In this document: positions 1 to 11,500 of the stretch, piece after piece
Layout: the number at the start of each line of letters is the position of its first letter
Position numbering within the stretch: position 1 is the first letter of the stretch
Source of the DNA: Planctomycetota bacterium
GTDB taxonomy: Bacteria > Planctomycetota > Phycisphaerae > Phycisphaerales > UBA1924
Direction of reading: 5' to 3'
Assembly (NCBI GenBank): GCA_017303555.1
Contig: JAFLCN010000005.1
Span: 124,001 to 188,000, forward strand
Length of the DNA stretch: 64,000 nt
Program-made: the position numbers and the translations under genes
Notes under the pieces: generated by a model
Told to the model about the DNA's origin: nothing
The model's input: the letters and a program-made list of their open reading frames with translations, nothing else
Database searches by the model: none

Positions 1-2228
<2,228 letters not shown>

Positions 2229-2377
2229 CCTGTCCCTCTTTGGAACGTCGCGAACCGGGGGCGAAGGGGCGACTCCGCCGCGCCGGGGCGCAAACTCGAT
2301 GACAATAGCCGCGGCGACGCGGAACGTCCAAGTTGCGGAGCGTTCAGCACGCAGATACCGCAGTTTTCCGGCGTTCT

Positions 2378-3604
2378 TCACGAAGGCCGGATGCGGTCGA
2401 GCAGGTTCAGACCTCGAGCGATCGCCAGTTCCAAGTCCGCGCAGGTATCGAGCGGGTCGAGCATGCCTCCCGCGGCGTCCCGCAACTGCTCGAACTGGTG
2501 GGGCGTCAGCCCGGCGAGAACCAGGGCGCGACCCTGCGCATCCATCTTGCGGATCGCGGCCCGCAGCTCGATCGCGCTGTTCCCGTCGAGGTGGGTGACC
2601 TCGTCGAGGTCGAGAACGACAACGCGGGCGTGGCTGGGAAGCCGATCGGTCCAGGCGAGGAGGTTCGGCATGCGGTGAACCTTCCCGGCGCGCACGTGGT
2701 CCTTGCGGACGTGGTAGATGGCGAGGTCCGGCGGAAGGCCGAATGCCGCGGCATCTTCGAAGAGCTCGCTTTCTTCGATCTCGGCGATGGGGCGGGAGAT
2801 GTCCTGGTAGATGATCCAGATGAGGAAGAGAACCGGCGGGAACATCGCCCAGCGTGTGCCGTAGCGAAAGGCCAGCGTGCCGAGAGCGGCCCCGAGTGCG
2901 AAGGAACCGAGGATGGATGCGAGGAGCGCCAGTCGCTTGGCGGTCGGGTGCGCGCGCACGGCGGACGCGGCTGCGCCGGCGGAGCGGGCCTTGAACGCTC
3001 CGCGTTGATCGGCGAGCCACCAGAAGAACTGAACCGCTTCGAGCCCGAGGTCGGTCAGCACACCCGTGACATGGGTGGTCCGGACGACGCCGCTCGAGAT
3101 GCGGGTGATCGTGGCGTTCTGGAGTCCCATGGCGACGGAGGCGATGCCGGTCATGAGCAGAAGACGATCGCCGGTTGCGGTCGTTCCGGGCGTGGAGATT
3201 TCGACAAGCAACGCGAACCCGGCGAGGAGCAGCGCTTCGATCGCCATCGGCAGGACGTAGATGGATTCCCAGGCGCGGCGTTTTCCGAGCTCTGTGGTGA
3301 AGCCCGAGATTCCCGCGCCGACGACAAACGCCGTGAGCAGGAAGCCGAGAAACGCGACGAAACGCCAGTTCGCTTCGCTGACGGCGCGCCCGAGATCGGA
3401 GGTTGTGCCCGAGACGTGGCTCGTGACATGGCCGCAGGTGAGGATCGTGAGGATGTTGGTGTAGCCGGCGATCCACGCGAGGGTGATCGCGAGACGGGCC
3501 TGCTGGACGAAGGAATGTGCCTGGGCGACGAACACGGTGAGGGGCTGTCCGAGCGTAGAAACGTGAAAGACTGATAATCCATCGGCTCGTGAGTGCGGAG
3601 TCAC
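2378..3604 (-). CDS. DUF1275 (YoaK-like) membrane protein fused to a STAS domain
   Basis: The N-terminal part matches the DUF1275/YoaK family of six-helix membrane proteins of unknown transport role ([30 protein letters not shown], residues about 25-55, then several hydrophobic helices, [27 protein letters not shown] near 175). The C-terminal 80 residues (from about 318) look like a STAS domain, the regulatory module of SulP anion transporters and anti-sigma antagonists: [20 protein letters not shown]. The frame is open upstream to 3829, but that would overlap the opposite-strand gene at 3694, so GTG 3604 is taken as start; it lacks a clear ribosome binding site and a start near 3535 is possible. 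The fusion suggests a transporter-like protein with a cytoplasmic control domain. Function is inferred from architecture only. Confidence 0.75.
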   Translation of the reverse strand: MTPHSRADGLSVFHVSTLGQPLTVFVAQAHSFVQQARLAITLAWIAGYTNILTILTCGHVTSHVSGTTSDLGRAVSEANWRFVAFLGFLLTAFVVGAGISGFTTELGKRRAWESIYVLPMAIEALLLAGFALLVEISTPGTTATGDRLLLMTGIASVAMGLQNATITRISSGVVRTTHVTGVLTDLGLEAVQFFWWLADQRGAFKARSAGAAASAVRAHPTAKRLALLASILGSFALGAALGTLAFRYGTRWAMFPPVLFLIWIIYQDISRPIAEIEESELFEDAAAFGLPPDLAIYHVRKDHVRAGKVHRMPNLLAWTDRLPSHARVVVLDLDEVTHLDGNSAIELRAAIRKMDAQGRALVLAGLTPHQFEQLRDAAGGMLDPLDTCADLELAIARGLNLLDRIRPS

Positions 3605-3693
3605 TGATTCGTTCTGCCGCGGGACCGCGAAGCCGGAGAAAAGTCTTGACAGTCGAAAACGACGGGAATTAGACTGGCCCCGGAGGAATCCGG

Positions 3694-4584
3694 ATGAAAT
3701 TTGCCTGCGTTCGCGTCGTTGCTGTGGTCGTTTCGTTGCTCGCCTCGGTGCCGGCGCTCGCTCAGCCCGCCGACATGGTGAACTGGTGGAAAGCGGATGG
3801 AACGGCTGCGGACAGCGCGGGCAGCGCAAACGGCACGATCACGGGCAGTGTCGCGTATGTGCCGGGCCGGTACGGGCAGGCGTTCGACTTCAACGGGGGT
3901 GAGATTTCCTGCGGCACGGCGGCGGGCAACTTCGGGACCGGCGATTTCACGATCGCCTTCTGGGTTCGAAACCCGACACAGGTCGGCGGACTCGAGATGA
4001 TGAGCAAGCGTCAGGCCTGTAATTTCGGCAGCTTTTTCGATATCCGCGGCGGCCAGGGTGCCGCGGGCAACGGCATGTATATCGAGGCGTACTCGAACGG
4101 AAGCGGCTCGAACAAGATCCTTGTGCCCGCGACCGGAATGTTTGACGACAGCTGGCATCACATTGTGTTCCGGCGGCAGGGAACCAACGTCGTCACGGCG
4201 CGTGACGGGATCATCATCAACACCTACACATCGAGCGGCGTGACGAACATCACGAATTTAGCGCAACTGAGATTCGCGGGCGGCCCGTGCGTCGGCTTCG
4301 ACGGCACGATCCGATACACCGGGTTTCTCGACGACATCCGTTTTTACAACCGCTTCCTGACCGATGCGGAACTTCGGTCGTTCGCCTGCGCAACCGACAT
4401 GAACGGAGACCTGCTCGTCGATGACACAGATTTCACGATCTTCATCCAGCAGTACAACGTCCTCGCGTGTGAGGATCCGGCGATGCCGCTGAACTGTTCG
4501 GCCGATTTCAATCAAGATGGACTGGTCGATGACACGGATTTCGTGATCTTCGTCGGCGAATACAACCAGCTGATCTGTCCGTGA
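3694..4584 (+). CDS. Secreted LamG/concanavalin-fold protein with dockerin-like Cys-Pro tail
   Basis: A 296-residue exported protein. ATG 3694 follows a good GGAGGA ribosome binding site and begins a signal peptide (positive start, hydrophobic run, cleavage after ALAQ). Residues about 30-225 read as a LamG/concanavalin-like jelly roll (MVNWWKADGTAADSAGSANG, FTIAFWVRNP, DDSWHHIVFRR, GFLDDIRFYNRFLTDAEL), a fold that usually binds carbohydrate. Residues about 230-296 are two calcium-loop repeats of the type D-N-D-x-x-V-D-D-x-D-F-x-x-F, ending in LICP at the C-terminus. The same tail is on five further proteins up to 18.3 kb. No enzyme motif is visible, so it is probably a binding or structural surface protein. 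Confidence 0.8.
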   Translation: MKFACVRVVAVVVSLLASVPALAQPADMVNWWKADGTAADSAGSANGTITGSVAYVPGRYGQAFDFNGGEISCGTAAGNFGTGDFTIAFWVRNPTQVGGLEMMSKRQACNFGSFFDIRGGQGAAGNGMYIEAYSNGSGSNKILVPATGMFDDSWHHIVFRRQGTNVVTARDGIIINTYTSSGVTNITNLAQLRFAGGPCVGFDGTIRYTGFLDDIRFYNRFLTDAELRSFACATDMNGDLLVDDTDFTIFIQQYNVLACEDPAMPLNCSADFNQDGLVDDTDFVIFVGEYNQLICP

Positions 4585-4866
4585 CCGGCGATCGGTTCAC
4601 GGTTGCGTGAATTCGCGGGGAATCTGCGGCGCGGTGGCGAGGCGAGTCGATATTCTGCCATCGCATGGCAAAGGTGCTCGCGTATTCCATACCGCTGATT
4701 GTCGGCATGATCTGTTCGTGATTTGGCCGCGATCGATCGAACGCTGCCTGTGCGCGGAGGCGGCGATACTCTCCAGTCCTTGCGCTGCGAAAGGGCCGCT
4801 GCGCGCGTTGCGGTTCTCACGCAATCATCCTCCGATCGGCGACCGTGGGAAAAGAAGGGAAGGCAA

Positions 4867-6303
4867 TTGTCGCACCAGGGACCGGATTACTTCAAGGATG
4901 TTCCGACTCGCCGCCGGCCCATCGACGCCGCCGCGAAGCCCGTCGCAAACTTTGCGAAAAAGGAGGTCGCCGGCGGGATCGTGCTGGTGGTCAGCACAAT
5001 CGTTGCGCTCGTTCTGGCGAACAGCACGCCGGAGATCGCACGGGCGTTTCATGCGTTCTGGACCGAGATCCCCGTTTCGCTCCGCGTGGGTTCCTGGTCG
5101 TTTCCGCCGGGAAAGTACTCGGGGAATTTTGAGTGGTGGGTGAACGACGCGCTGATGGCGGCGTTTTTCTTTGTGATCGGATTGGAGCTCAAGCGCGAGT
5201 TTCTTGCGGGGGAGTTGAAGGATCCGCGCAAGGCTGCGTTGCCGCTGGTCGGAGCGGTTGGGGGCATGGTGTTGCCGGGCGTTCTCTACGCCGCTTTCAA
5301 CTGGGGGAGCGAGTCGATGCGGGGCTGGGCAATTCCCACCGCCACCGACATCGCCTTTGCGCTCGGAGTTTTGGCGTTGCTTGGCCGGAGAGTTCCGCCA
5401 GGACTGCGGGTCTTTCTTGTCACGCTGGCGATCGCCGACGATCTCGGCGCTCTGCTCATCATCGCGATCTTCTATACCAGCAATGAAAATCTAAGCATGC
5501 CTTCCCTCGGAGCTGCCTTTGGTGTCATGGGCGCGATGGCGGGGATGAATCTTCTGGGCGTTCGACGGTGGTGGATTTACGGGCTCGTCGGGCTGGTGCT
5601 TTGGTATTTCGTTCTCAAGTCGGGAGTTCATCCCACGATCGCGGGGGTCATGGGAGCGATGACCATTCCGGTTCAGACGCGGATCGACGCGTTCGAGTTC
5701 GCCAAGGCCAGCCGGCGCCTCGCCGATGAATTCGAGCGTGACGTCGCCGGCGAGAGCGGCACGCAGGCTTCTGTGCCTGCGCGCAAGCGCGGAATGATCG
5801 TCACGAGTCCGGTTCAGCAGGGTGTCCTGATCGCGATGGAGAAAATCACCGAAGCGGCGCAGACTCCTCTCCAGCGACTGGAAAAAGGAATGCTCCCCTT
5901 CGCGGCGTTCTTTGTCGTTCCGGTTTTCGCACTCGCGAACGCGGGCGTTTCGGTCGGCAACGTGGCCGGGATCGCGGTGCGCGATTCTCAGGCTTGGGGC
6001 ATCGTGGTCGGTCTGGTTGTCGGCAAGTCGATTGGCATTCTCGGCGCGTCGTTTCTGGCCGTGCGGTTGGGGCTGAGCGTGCTTCCGGCAGGCGTGACCT
6101 GGCGTCACATGCTCGGAGCGGCGATCCTCGGCGGCATCGGGTTCACGATGTCGCTCTTTATCGCGCACCTCGCATTTGAAAATCCGGAACGGCTGGCGAT
6201 CGCCAAGTTTGCGGTGCTGTCGGGTTCGGCTTTGGCCGCGGTGCTGGGCGCGGCGGTGCTGCTTTCGTGCCCGGCCGCCCCACGTTCTGAATCGAAGCAC
6301 TGA
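4867..6303 (+). CDS. nhaA: Na+/H+ antiporter NhaA
   Basis: NhaA exchanges external protons for internal sodium across the inner membrane and controls pH and Na+ levels. Start TTG 4867 is preferred over the upstream ATG 4723 because it sits 6-7 bases behind GAAGGGAAGG and gives a protein beginning MSHQGPDYFKDVPTRR. Family motifs are intact: MAAFFFVIGLELKREF, ATDIAFALGVLALLG, and the transport aspartate pair in IADDLGALLIIAIFYTSN (D191-D192), plus GGIGFTMSLFIAHLAF near the end. At 478 residues it is longer than E. coli NhaA (388) owing to an N-terminal arm and a hydrophilic central loop (about residues 280-335), common in long NhaA forms. It stands alone between two secreted-protein genes on the same strand. 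Confidence 0.95.
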   Translation: MSHQGPDYFKDVPTRRRPIDAAAKPVANFAKKEVAGGIVLVVSTIVALVLANSTPEIARAFHAFWTEIPVSLRVGSWSFPPGKYSGNFEWWVNDALMAAFFFVIGLELKREFLAGELKDPRKAALPLVGAVGGMVLPGVLYAAFNWGSESMRGWAIPTATDIAFALGVLALLGRRVPPGLRVFLVTLAIADDLGALLIIAIFYTSNENLSMPSLGAAFGVMGAMAGMNLLGVRRWWIYGLVGLVLWYFVLKSGVHPTIAGVMGAMTIPVQTRIDAFEFAKASRRLADEFERDVAGESGTQASVPARKRGMIVTSPVQQGVLIAMEKITEAAQTPLQRLEKGMLPFAAFFVVPVFALANAGVSVGNVAGIAVRDSQAWGIVVGLVVGKSIGILGASFLAVRLGLSVLPAGVTWRHMLGAAILGGIGFTMSLFIAHLAFENPERLAIAKFAVLSGSALAAVLGAAVLLSCPAAPRSESKH

Positions 6304-6493
6304 ACGGGCGTCATGCGATCGCGTGGGACTCGCTCGGATCGCCTGGAGCTCAGGCGGGAAGGGCGGGGCCGTTTGGTTCACGAGAAGGCTATCGGATGCT
6401 CGCTCCGGCCGGATTTCATTGGGAAGCCGGCCCGAGCCGAGTTATGATGAGAGGCTGAAAGCCCTTGCTTCGCCGTCAAACTTCGGAGTATTC

Positions 6494-8233
6494 ATGCGTT
6501 CATCCCTCGCTCTTTGCGCCGGCCTTGCTGTCTGCTCGTTTGCAATCGCCCAGCCCGCCGATCTCGTGCAAGGGCCAAGATTGGAAAACGGGCGTCTTGT
6601 GTTTCCCGAAGGTGCGGATATTCCGCGTTCGATGACTCAGCTTGAACGCGAGTACATGGAGCTTCATCCACGCTCGGCCGATCCATTTACCGATCGGGTG
6701 GGGGGCGTCCGTCCGCCCGGCCCGATCGCGTGCCCCGGTGAGTACGCGCCCTCTCAGGGAATTTTGATGGCGTGGGAAGGTTCGACGGCGCAGAACAACA
6801 TCCTCGCGACGATGTGCCGCCACATCACGACGACGGGCAACGCCGACGCGTATGTCGTGGTTGATACCGCGGGCGAGCAGACCTCCGCAAGCACAATCAT
6901 CTCGAACGCCGGCGCGAACATGACGCGCGTCAAGTTCTTCATTCGCGGGACCGATTCGATCTGGATCCGCGACTACGGCCCGCGATTCATCTATGTCGGA
7001 ACGCGGAATGTTCCCGGCCAGGGCGCGGTGCGCGGCATCGTCGATCACGAGTACAACCGCCCGCGCCCCAACGACGACGCGTTTCCGGCCTGGTTCGGTC
7101 CTTCGGGTTTCCCGACCAAGAAGTTCGGTGTGTACGACCTCGGGATGGTCCACGGCGGCGGAAACTACCACCTCGATTCGGTCGGCCGCTCGTTCGCGAC
7201 GCAGCTGATCCAGAACGAGAATCTCGGTCTTTCCGCATCCGACATCGTGAACACCTGGAGCGACTTCCAGAACGTGAACACGACGATCATGCCGCCCTTC
7301 CCGACTTCGGTGGACAGCACGCAGCACATTGATATGTGGATGCAGATCATCTCGGACAACCGGGTGATCATCAGCGACTGGCCGAACAACGTCGGCTCGA
7401 CGCAGGACATCATCTGCGACAACGCGGCAACACAGCTCGCGGGCATGGGCTACACGGTCTTCCGCGCTCCCGCCCGTTCACTCAGCGGCGTTCACTACAC
7501 GTACGCGAACATGGTCATCTGCAACAACCTGGTCCTGCTCCCGACGTACACCAACACAACGATGACGAGCGCCGGGCACAACGCGCAGGCTCTCGCAGCG
7601 GTTCAGCAGGCCTTTGACTTTGATGGCAATGGCACATCGGACAAGACGATCGTGCAGGTTCCGTGCGATGTGCTGGCCAGTTCGGCGGGCGTGATGCACT
7701 GCATTGTGATGCATGTGCCGGCCCACGCGGGCGCTACAGGCATCAATGGGCAGGTGCCGACGGCGCACGTCAGCACGCTCAACAGCGGGACCACGCTGAC
7801 TCCCGGCCAGTCGTTCCCGCTCACGTGGCTGACCGACGACGACAAGAACATCGGCACCATCGATATCCACTTCTCGGCGAACGGGGGCCTCAGCTTCCCG
7901 CTGACGGTCGCAGCAAACATCGCCGACAGCGGAACGCTCAGTTGGACCGTCCCGAATCATCCGGGTGCGAACGCACGCATCCGAGTGACCGTGCGCGACC
8001 TCGACGGCAATTCGGGCACGGATATGAACGATGTGAACTTCACGATCACCGGCACGCCCTGCCCGGCGGACTTGAATCTGGATTCCATGGTGGACGATTC
8101 AGACTTTGTCGCGTTTGCTGGGGCCTACGACGCTTTCGAAACGCTGCTCGGGGACTTCAATGGCGACGGCTTTACCGATGACGCCGACTTCGTGATCTTC
8201 GCCGGCGCATACGACAACCTCACGTGTCCGTGA
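6494..8233 (+). CDS. Secreted agmatine/peptidylarginine deiminase-family protein with Cys-Pro tail
   Basis: A 579-residue exported member of the Porphyromonas-type PAD/agmatine deiminase family, which converts guanidino groups to ureido groups with release of ammonia. Start ATG 6494 is behind a GGAG site and opens a signal peptide ending SFAIAQ. Catalytic motifs are all visible: WIRDYGP (Asp, about residue 158), GGGNYHLDS, HIDMW (His278 and Asp280), and a nucleophile Cys in AGVMHC (about residue 403). About 100 residues of Ig-like sequence (LTPGQSFPLTWLTDDD) follow, then two D-x-N-x-D repeats ending LTCP. Cytoplasmic agmatine deiminases lack a leader and tail, so a secreted substrate, either free agmatine/arginine or protein arginine, is likely but cannot be decided here. 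Confidence 0.85.
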   Translation: MRSSLALCAGLAVCSFAIAQPADLVQGPRLENGRLVFPEGADIPRSMTQLEREYMELHPRSADPFTDRVGGVRPPGPIACPGEYAPSQGILMAWEGSTAQNNILATMCRHITTTGNADAYVVVDTAGEQTSASTIISNAGANMTRVKFFIRGTDSIWIRDYGPRFIYVGTRNVPGQGAVRGIVDHEYNRPRPNDDAFPAWFGPSGFPTKKFGVYDLGMVHGGGNYHLDSVGRSFATQLIQNENLGLSASDIVNTWSDFQNVNTTIMPPFPTSVDSTQHIDMWMQIISDNRVIISDWPNNVGSTQDIICDNAATQLAGMGYTVFRAPARSLSGVHYTYANMVICNNLVLLPTYTNTTMTSAGHNAQALAAVQQAFDFDGNGTSDKTIVQVPCDVLASSAGVMHCIVMHVPAHAGATGINGQVPTAHVSTLNSGTTLTPGQSFPLTWLTDDDKNIGTIDIHFSANGGLSFPLTVAANIADSGTLSWTVPNHPGANARIRVTVRDLDGNSGTDMNDVNFTITGTPCPADLNLDSMVDDSDFVAFAGAYDAFETLLGDFNGDGFTDDADFVIFAGAYDNLTCP

Positions 8234-8284
8234 GGTTGGTCGATGGCTTGAATAGTTGAAAGCGACCGAGGACGCGGCAGGAAA

Positions 8285-8443
8285 TTACTTCTTGCCAGCG
8301 TTCTTGATGTTGTCGCTGCTTTCCTGGAGATCTTCGCCAAGGCCCTTGGTGGCATTGCAGCCGAGGATCGAGATGGCGACGACGGCCGCGGCAGCGATGC
8401 CCAGGGCGCGAACGAGAGGACGGAATTTGGTGTTGTTGCTCAT
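8285..8443 (-). CDS. Entericidin-like small lipoprotein
   Basis: A 52-residue protein starting at ATG 8443 (MSNNTKFRPLVRALG). It has a lipoprotein signal peptide with lipobox SILGC and a mature part CNATKGLGEDLQESSDNIK that matches the entericidin A/B pattern (C-N-T-x-x-G-x-G-E-D). Entericidins are tiny outer-membrane lipoproteins, known in enterobacteria as an antidote/toxin pair linked to stationary-phase lysis; in other bacteria they are widespread and of unknown role. Only one copy is present here, so no pair. The longer frame from 8506 is not needed. Confidence 0.75.
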   Translation of the reverse strand: MSNNTKFRPLVRALGIAAAAVVAISILGCNATKGLGEDLQESSDNIKNAGKK

Positions 8444-8534
8444 GATCCAGAGAGTATCCGGTTTTGGCGTGTTTGCAACCTGAGCGGTGAGTGATTCTGA
8501 CTTCATATGTCGGAGCGTCTTTCGGTGGCCGGAT

Positions 8535-11500
8535 TCAAGGGCAGACCAGCGCGTCGTAGGCGGTTACGAACGGTCCGAAGTCACCGTCGTCGACCGTTCC
8601 ATCGCTGTTGAAATCCGAAGCGCAGCCGTCGGGCATTGCCGGATCGGTGCAGTCGAGGGTTTCGTAGGCCGCGAGGAAGAGGACAAAGTCGGCATCGTCC
8701 GTGAGCCCGTCGGCGTTTAGATCGGTCGGACAATCGCTCCCCAGGGCGATGATGTTCGCCGGGTTGTCGATGGTTCCTCCGATGGACTTGGTGCGGCAGT
8801 AGATCTTGAATCCGGCCGTATTCAGGCGTGAGCCCGGCGAGACGATCAGGGTTTCGGTGTAGAGAGCCTCGCGTTGAATCTGCCCTGCTCCGTCGTTGTC
8901 GCGTGCATCGACGAGCGTGACAGTGGTGGGGATCGATCCGATCTCGAGCGTGCCGAGGGGGAAGGAGTGCGCCGGGTTGGGGGAGAGCGCCGCGGCGATT
9001 GGTCCGCGGTCCATCGACATCACTTCAAACGTCTGCTGACGCGCACCGATGCCGCTCATGCGGATGGTGGATTCGGACATGCCAAAGTCTTGCGAATCGA
9101 ACGATTGAAGATCGAAGTTTCCGCCGATCTCGACCGCGCCGCCCGTGATCGAGAAGAACGCGCCGGGGTCGAGAGCAAGATCGTTCTCGATTGTGAACAC
9201 GGTCGGTTCCCCCGCGCACGTCGGGCAACCGGTGAAGGAGCCGACAACGGAGCCCGCGCCGGAGACCGAGCCGTAGAGGGCTGTCGTGCCTCCCGTGAGC
9301 CGGATAGCTGCGCCGGCGTTGTTGATGATGTTGCCGTAGATGGTGGTGGAGCCGGCGGTGAGGATCGTGCCCGAGTTTGTGATCGGGGCGGAGATCGTGC
9401 CGCCGAGTGTGGCTTTGCCTCCGGCGACCTCGAGCGAGGGAGTAAGAAGCGTGACCTGCGTGAGGACAGCGTTGGTCGCGTTGATGGTGACGGGGCCACC
9501 GGCGGAGATGACGCTGTTGAGCAGATTGGGTGTGCCCGAGAGATTCAGGTTGCCGCCGGTAGAAATCTTGCCGAACGATGAGTTGAGTACACCAGCTGAA
9601 CTCAGCGCGTTGGTAGCGGTCAGAACACTTGACGATGTCCGAAGATTGACGAAGCCGCCCAGAGACGCAGACGGGGCGTTGATGACTAGTTCGTGGCTGT
9701 CGATGGTCATCGAACCGGTTGAACCGAGGGTGAAGGTACTCGCGAAGATGTGTGATCGGCCGGAGTCGTTTGCGAGGACGAGAGCGCCGTCGATTGAAAC
9801 ATCGGAATTGATCGCGGCACGCAGCTCGGCACCGGCGCCAAGGCGAACGGTGCTGGCAGAGGGGAGCGCGATGCGAGAGAGCGAGCGGAGTGAGATAGCG
9901 CGTCCGGCGAAGTCGGGATTGGCGAACAGGAATGCTCCAGCGGAACCGATGACGGTGTGGCCAGCCGACGCCGCGGACATTGCGGCGTCGAGCGTGGAAT
10001 ACTGGGCATTGAGCGTTGCGTTGTACGCCGAAATGAAGGGTGATTTCTCGATGTCGAAGACAAGGGCTGCACCCGCGTTGATCAGAGAAGGCCCAAAGTC
10101 GGTGCCGACCATTCCAGCAAGGACGGTTGTGCCTGCGATTGCGACGGCTCCGCCCAGTGAATCGTCGGCGACGGGAGCGCTTTGTGTGATGCGTTGAGCC
10201 TCGACCCACGGCCCCGCGGCCGATCCGGAGGCGGATGCAAAGACATAAACCGCGCCAGTGTTGGCTCGCCCGGCGCTGTCTCGGTTTGGTGCGCCGACCA
10301 CAAGCTTTCCGCCCGAGAGGTCGACCCGCCAACCAAAGGCATCACCGGCGGCTCCGTCGGGCGCAATCACGCGCGCGGTCTGAATCCAGCCTGAGTTGGT
10401 GCGGGCGAAGACATAAACAGCGCCGCGTCCGGCAGCTCCATTGATCGACTTATTGAATGCCCCAACGGCCAAAGTCTCGCCGTCGAGCGCCATCGAAATG
10501 CCAAAGCAATCGCCCGTGGCTCCGTCCGAAGCAACGAGGCCTGCATCGAGCTTCCAGCCCGCACCGTCGCGTGCGAACACGTATGCGGCGCCTTGTGAAG
10601 CGTTTGCCCCGATCTGTTTGTTGTACGCGCCCGCTGCGACGAGGTCGATGCCGGCGCCCACGGAGCAACCGAAGAAGTCGCCGGCGATCGGCGCGGGCAG
10701 CTGGAGCTTTGCTGTTTGCGCGAAGATGCCGCTCGAGCGTTCGAACACGTACACCGCGCCGTGGTTGAGCACTCCTCCGGTGTCTTTGCCGGATGCGCCG
10801 ATGATTGCGATATCGCCGCGCAAGGAAGTGGCACCGCCGAAGCCGTCGCCGGCGGCTCCGTCGGACGCGAGGATCGTGCTGCCAAGCTGCTGCCAGCTCT
10901 TCTCGCCGTTCTTCGTGTAGAAATACGCGGCGCCGCGCTGAGCCGCACCTGCGATGGTCTTGTTTGCGGCCCCGGCGAGAATGGTGTTGCCGCTGATTGA
11001 AACGCGCGAGCCAAAGTTGTCGCCGACGGCGCCGTCGAGAGGCGTCAGGACCGCGTCCGGCACGTCGTTGAAAGTGAGGGGCGCTGATTCGCCAGCCCTC
11101 ACCGTCACGACGTTCACCGAACCAGAGTCAGCCTTGCCGGAGCGATCGTCGAATGGAACTCCAATGGCCAGAACGCTGTCATCGATCGCGACGGAAGCAC
11201 CGTACTGGTCGTGCGCGCTTGCACCTTCATTGCCAGTGAGCAGCGCCGGGGCGTTCCAGGAACTGCCGTCGCGTCGATATGCAACGACAACGCCCCTGCG
11301 GTCCGAATTCGTTGCGACGTCCGCCAATGGCACTCCTGCCATGACGATGTCTGCATCAACGGCAATACACGCTCCGAATGCCTCTCCGCCGTCGCCCCAC
11401 GAGAGTTTGGCGTGCTGAATCCAAGCCGAGCCCAAACGCGCAAAGACGTATGCCGAGCCCTGATCGACCTCCGCAATGACGTCATCGAAGCTTGCTCCGA

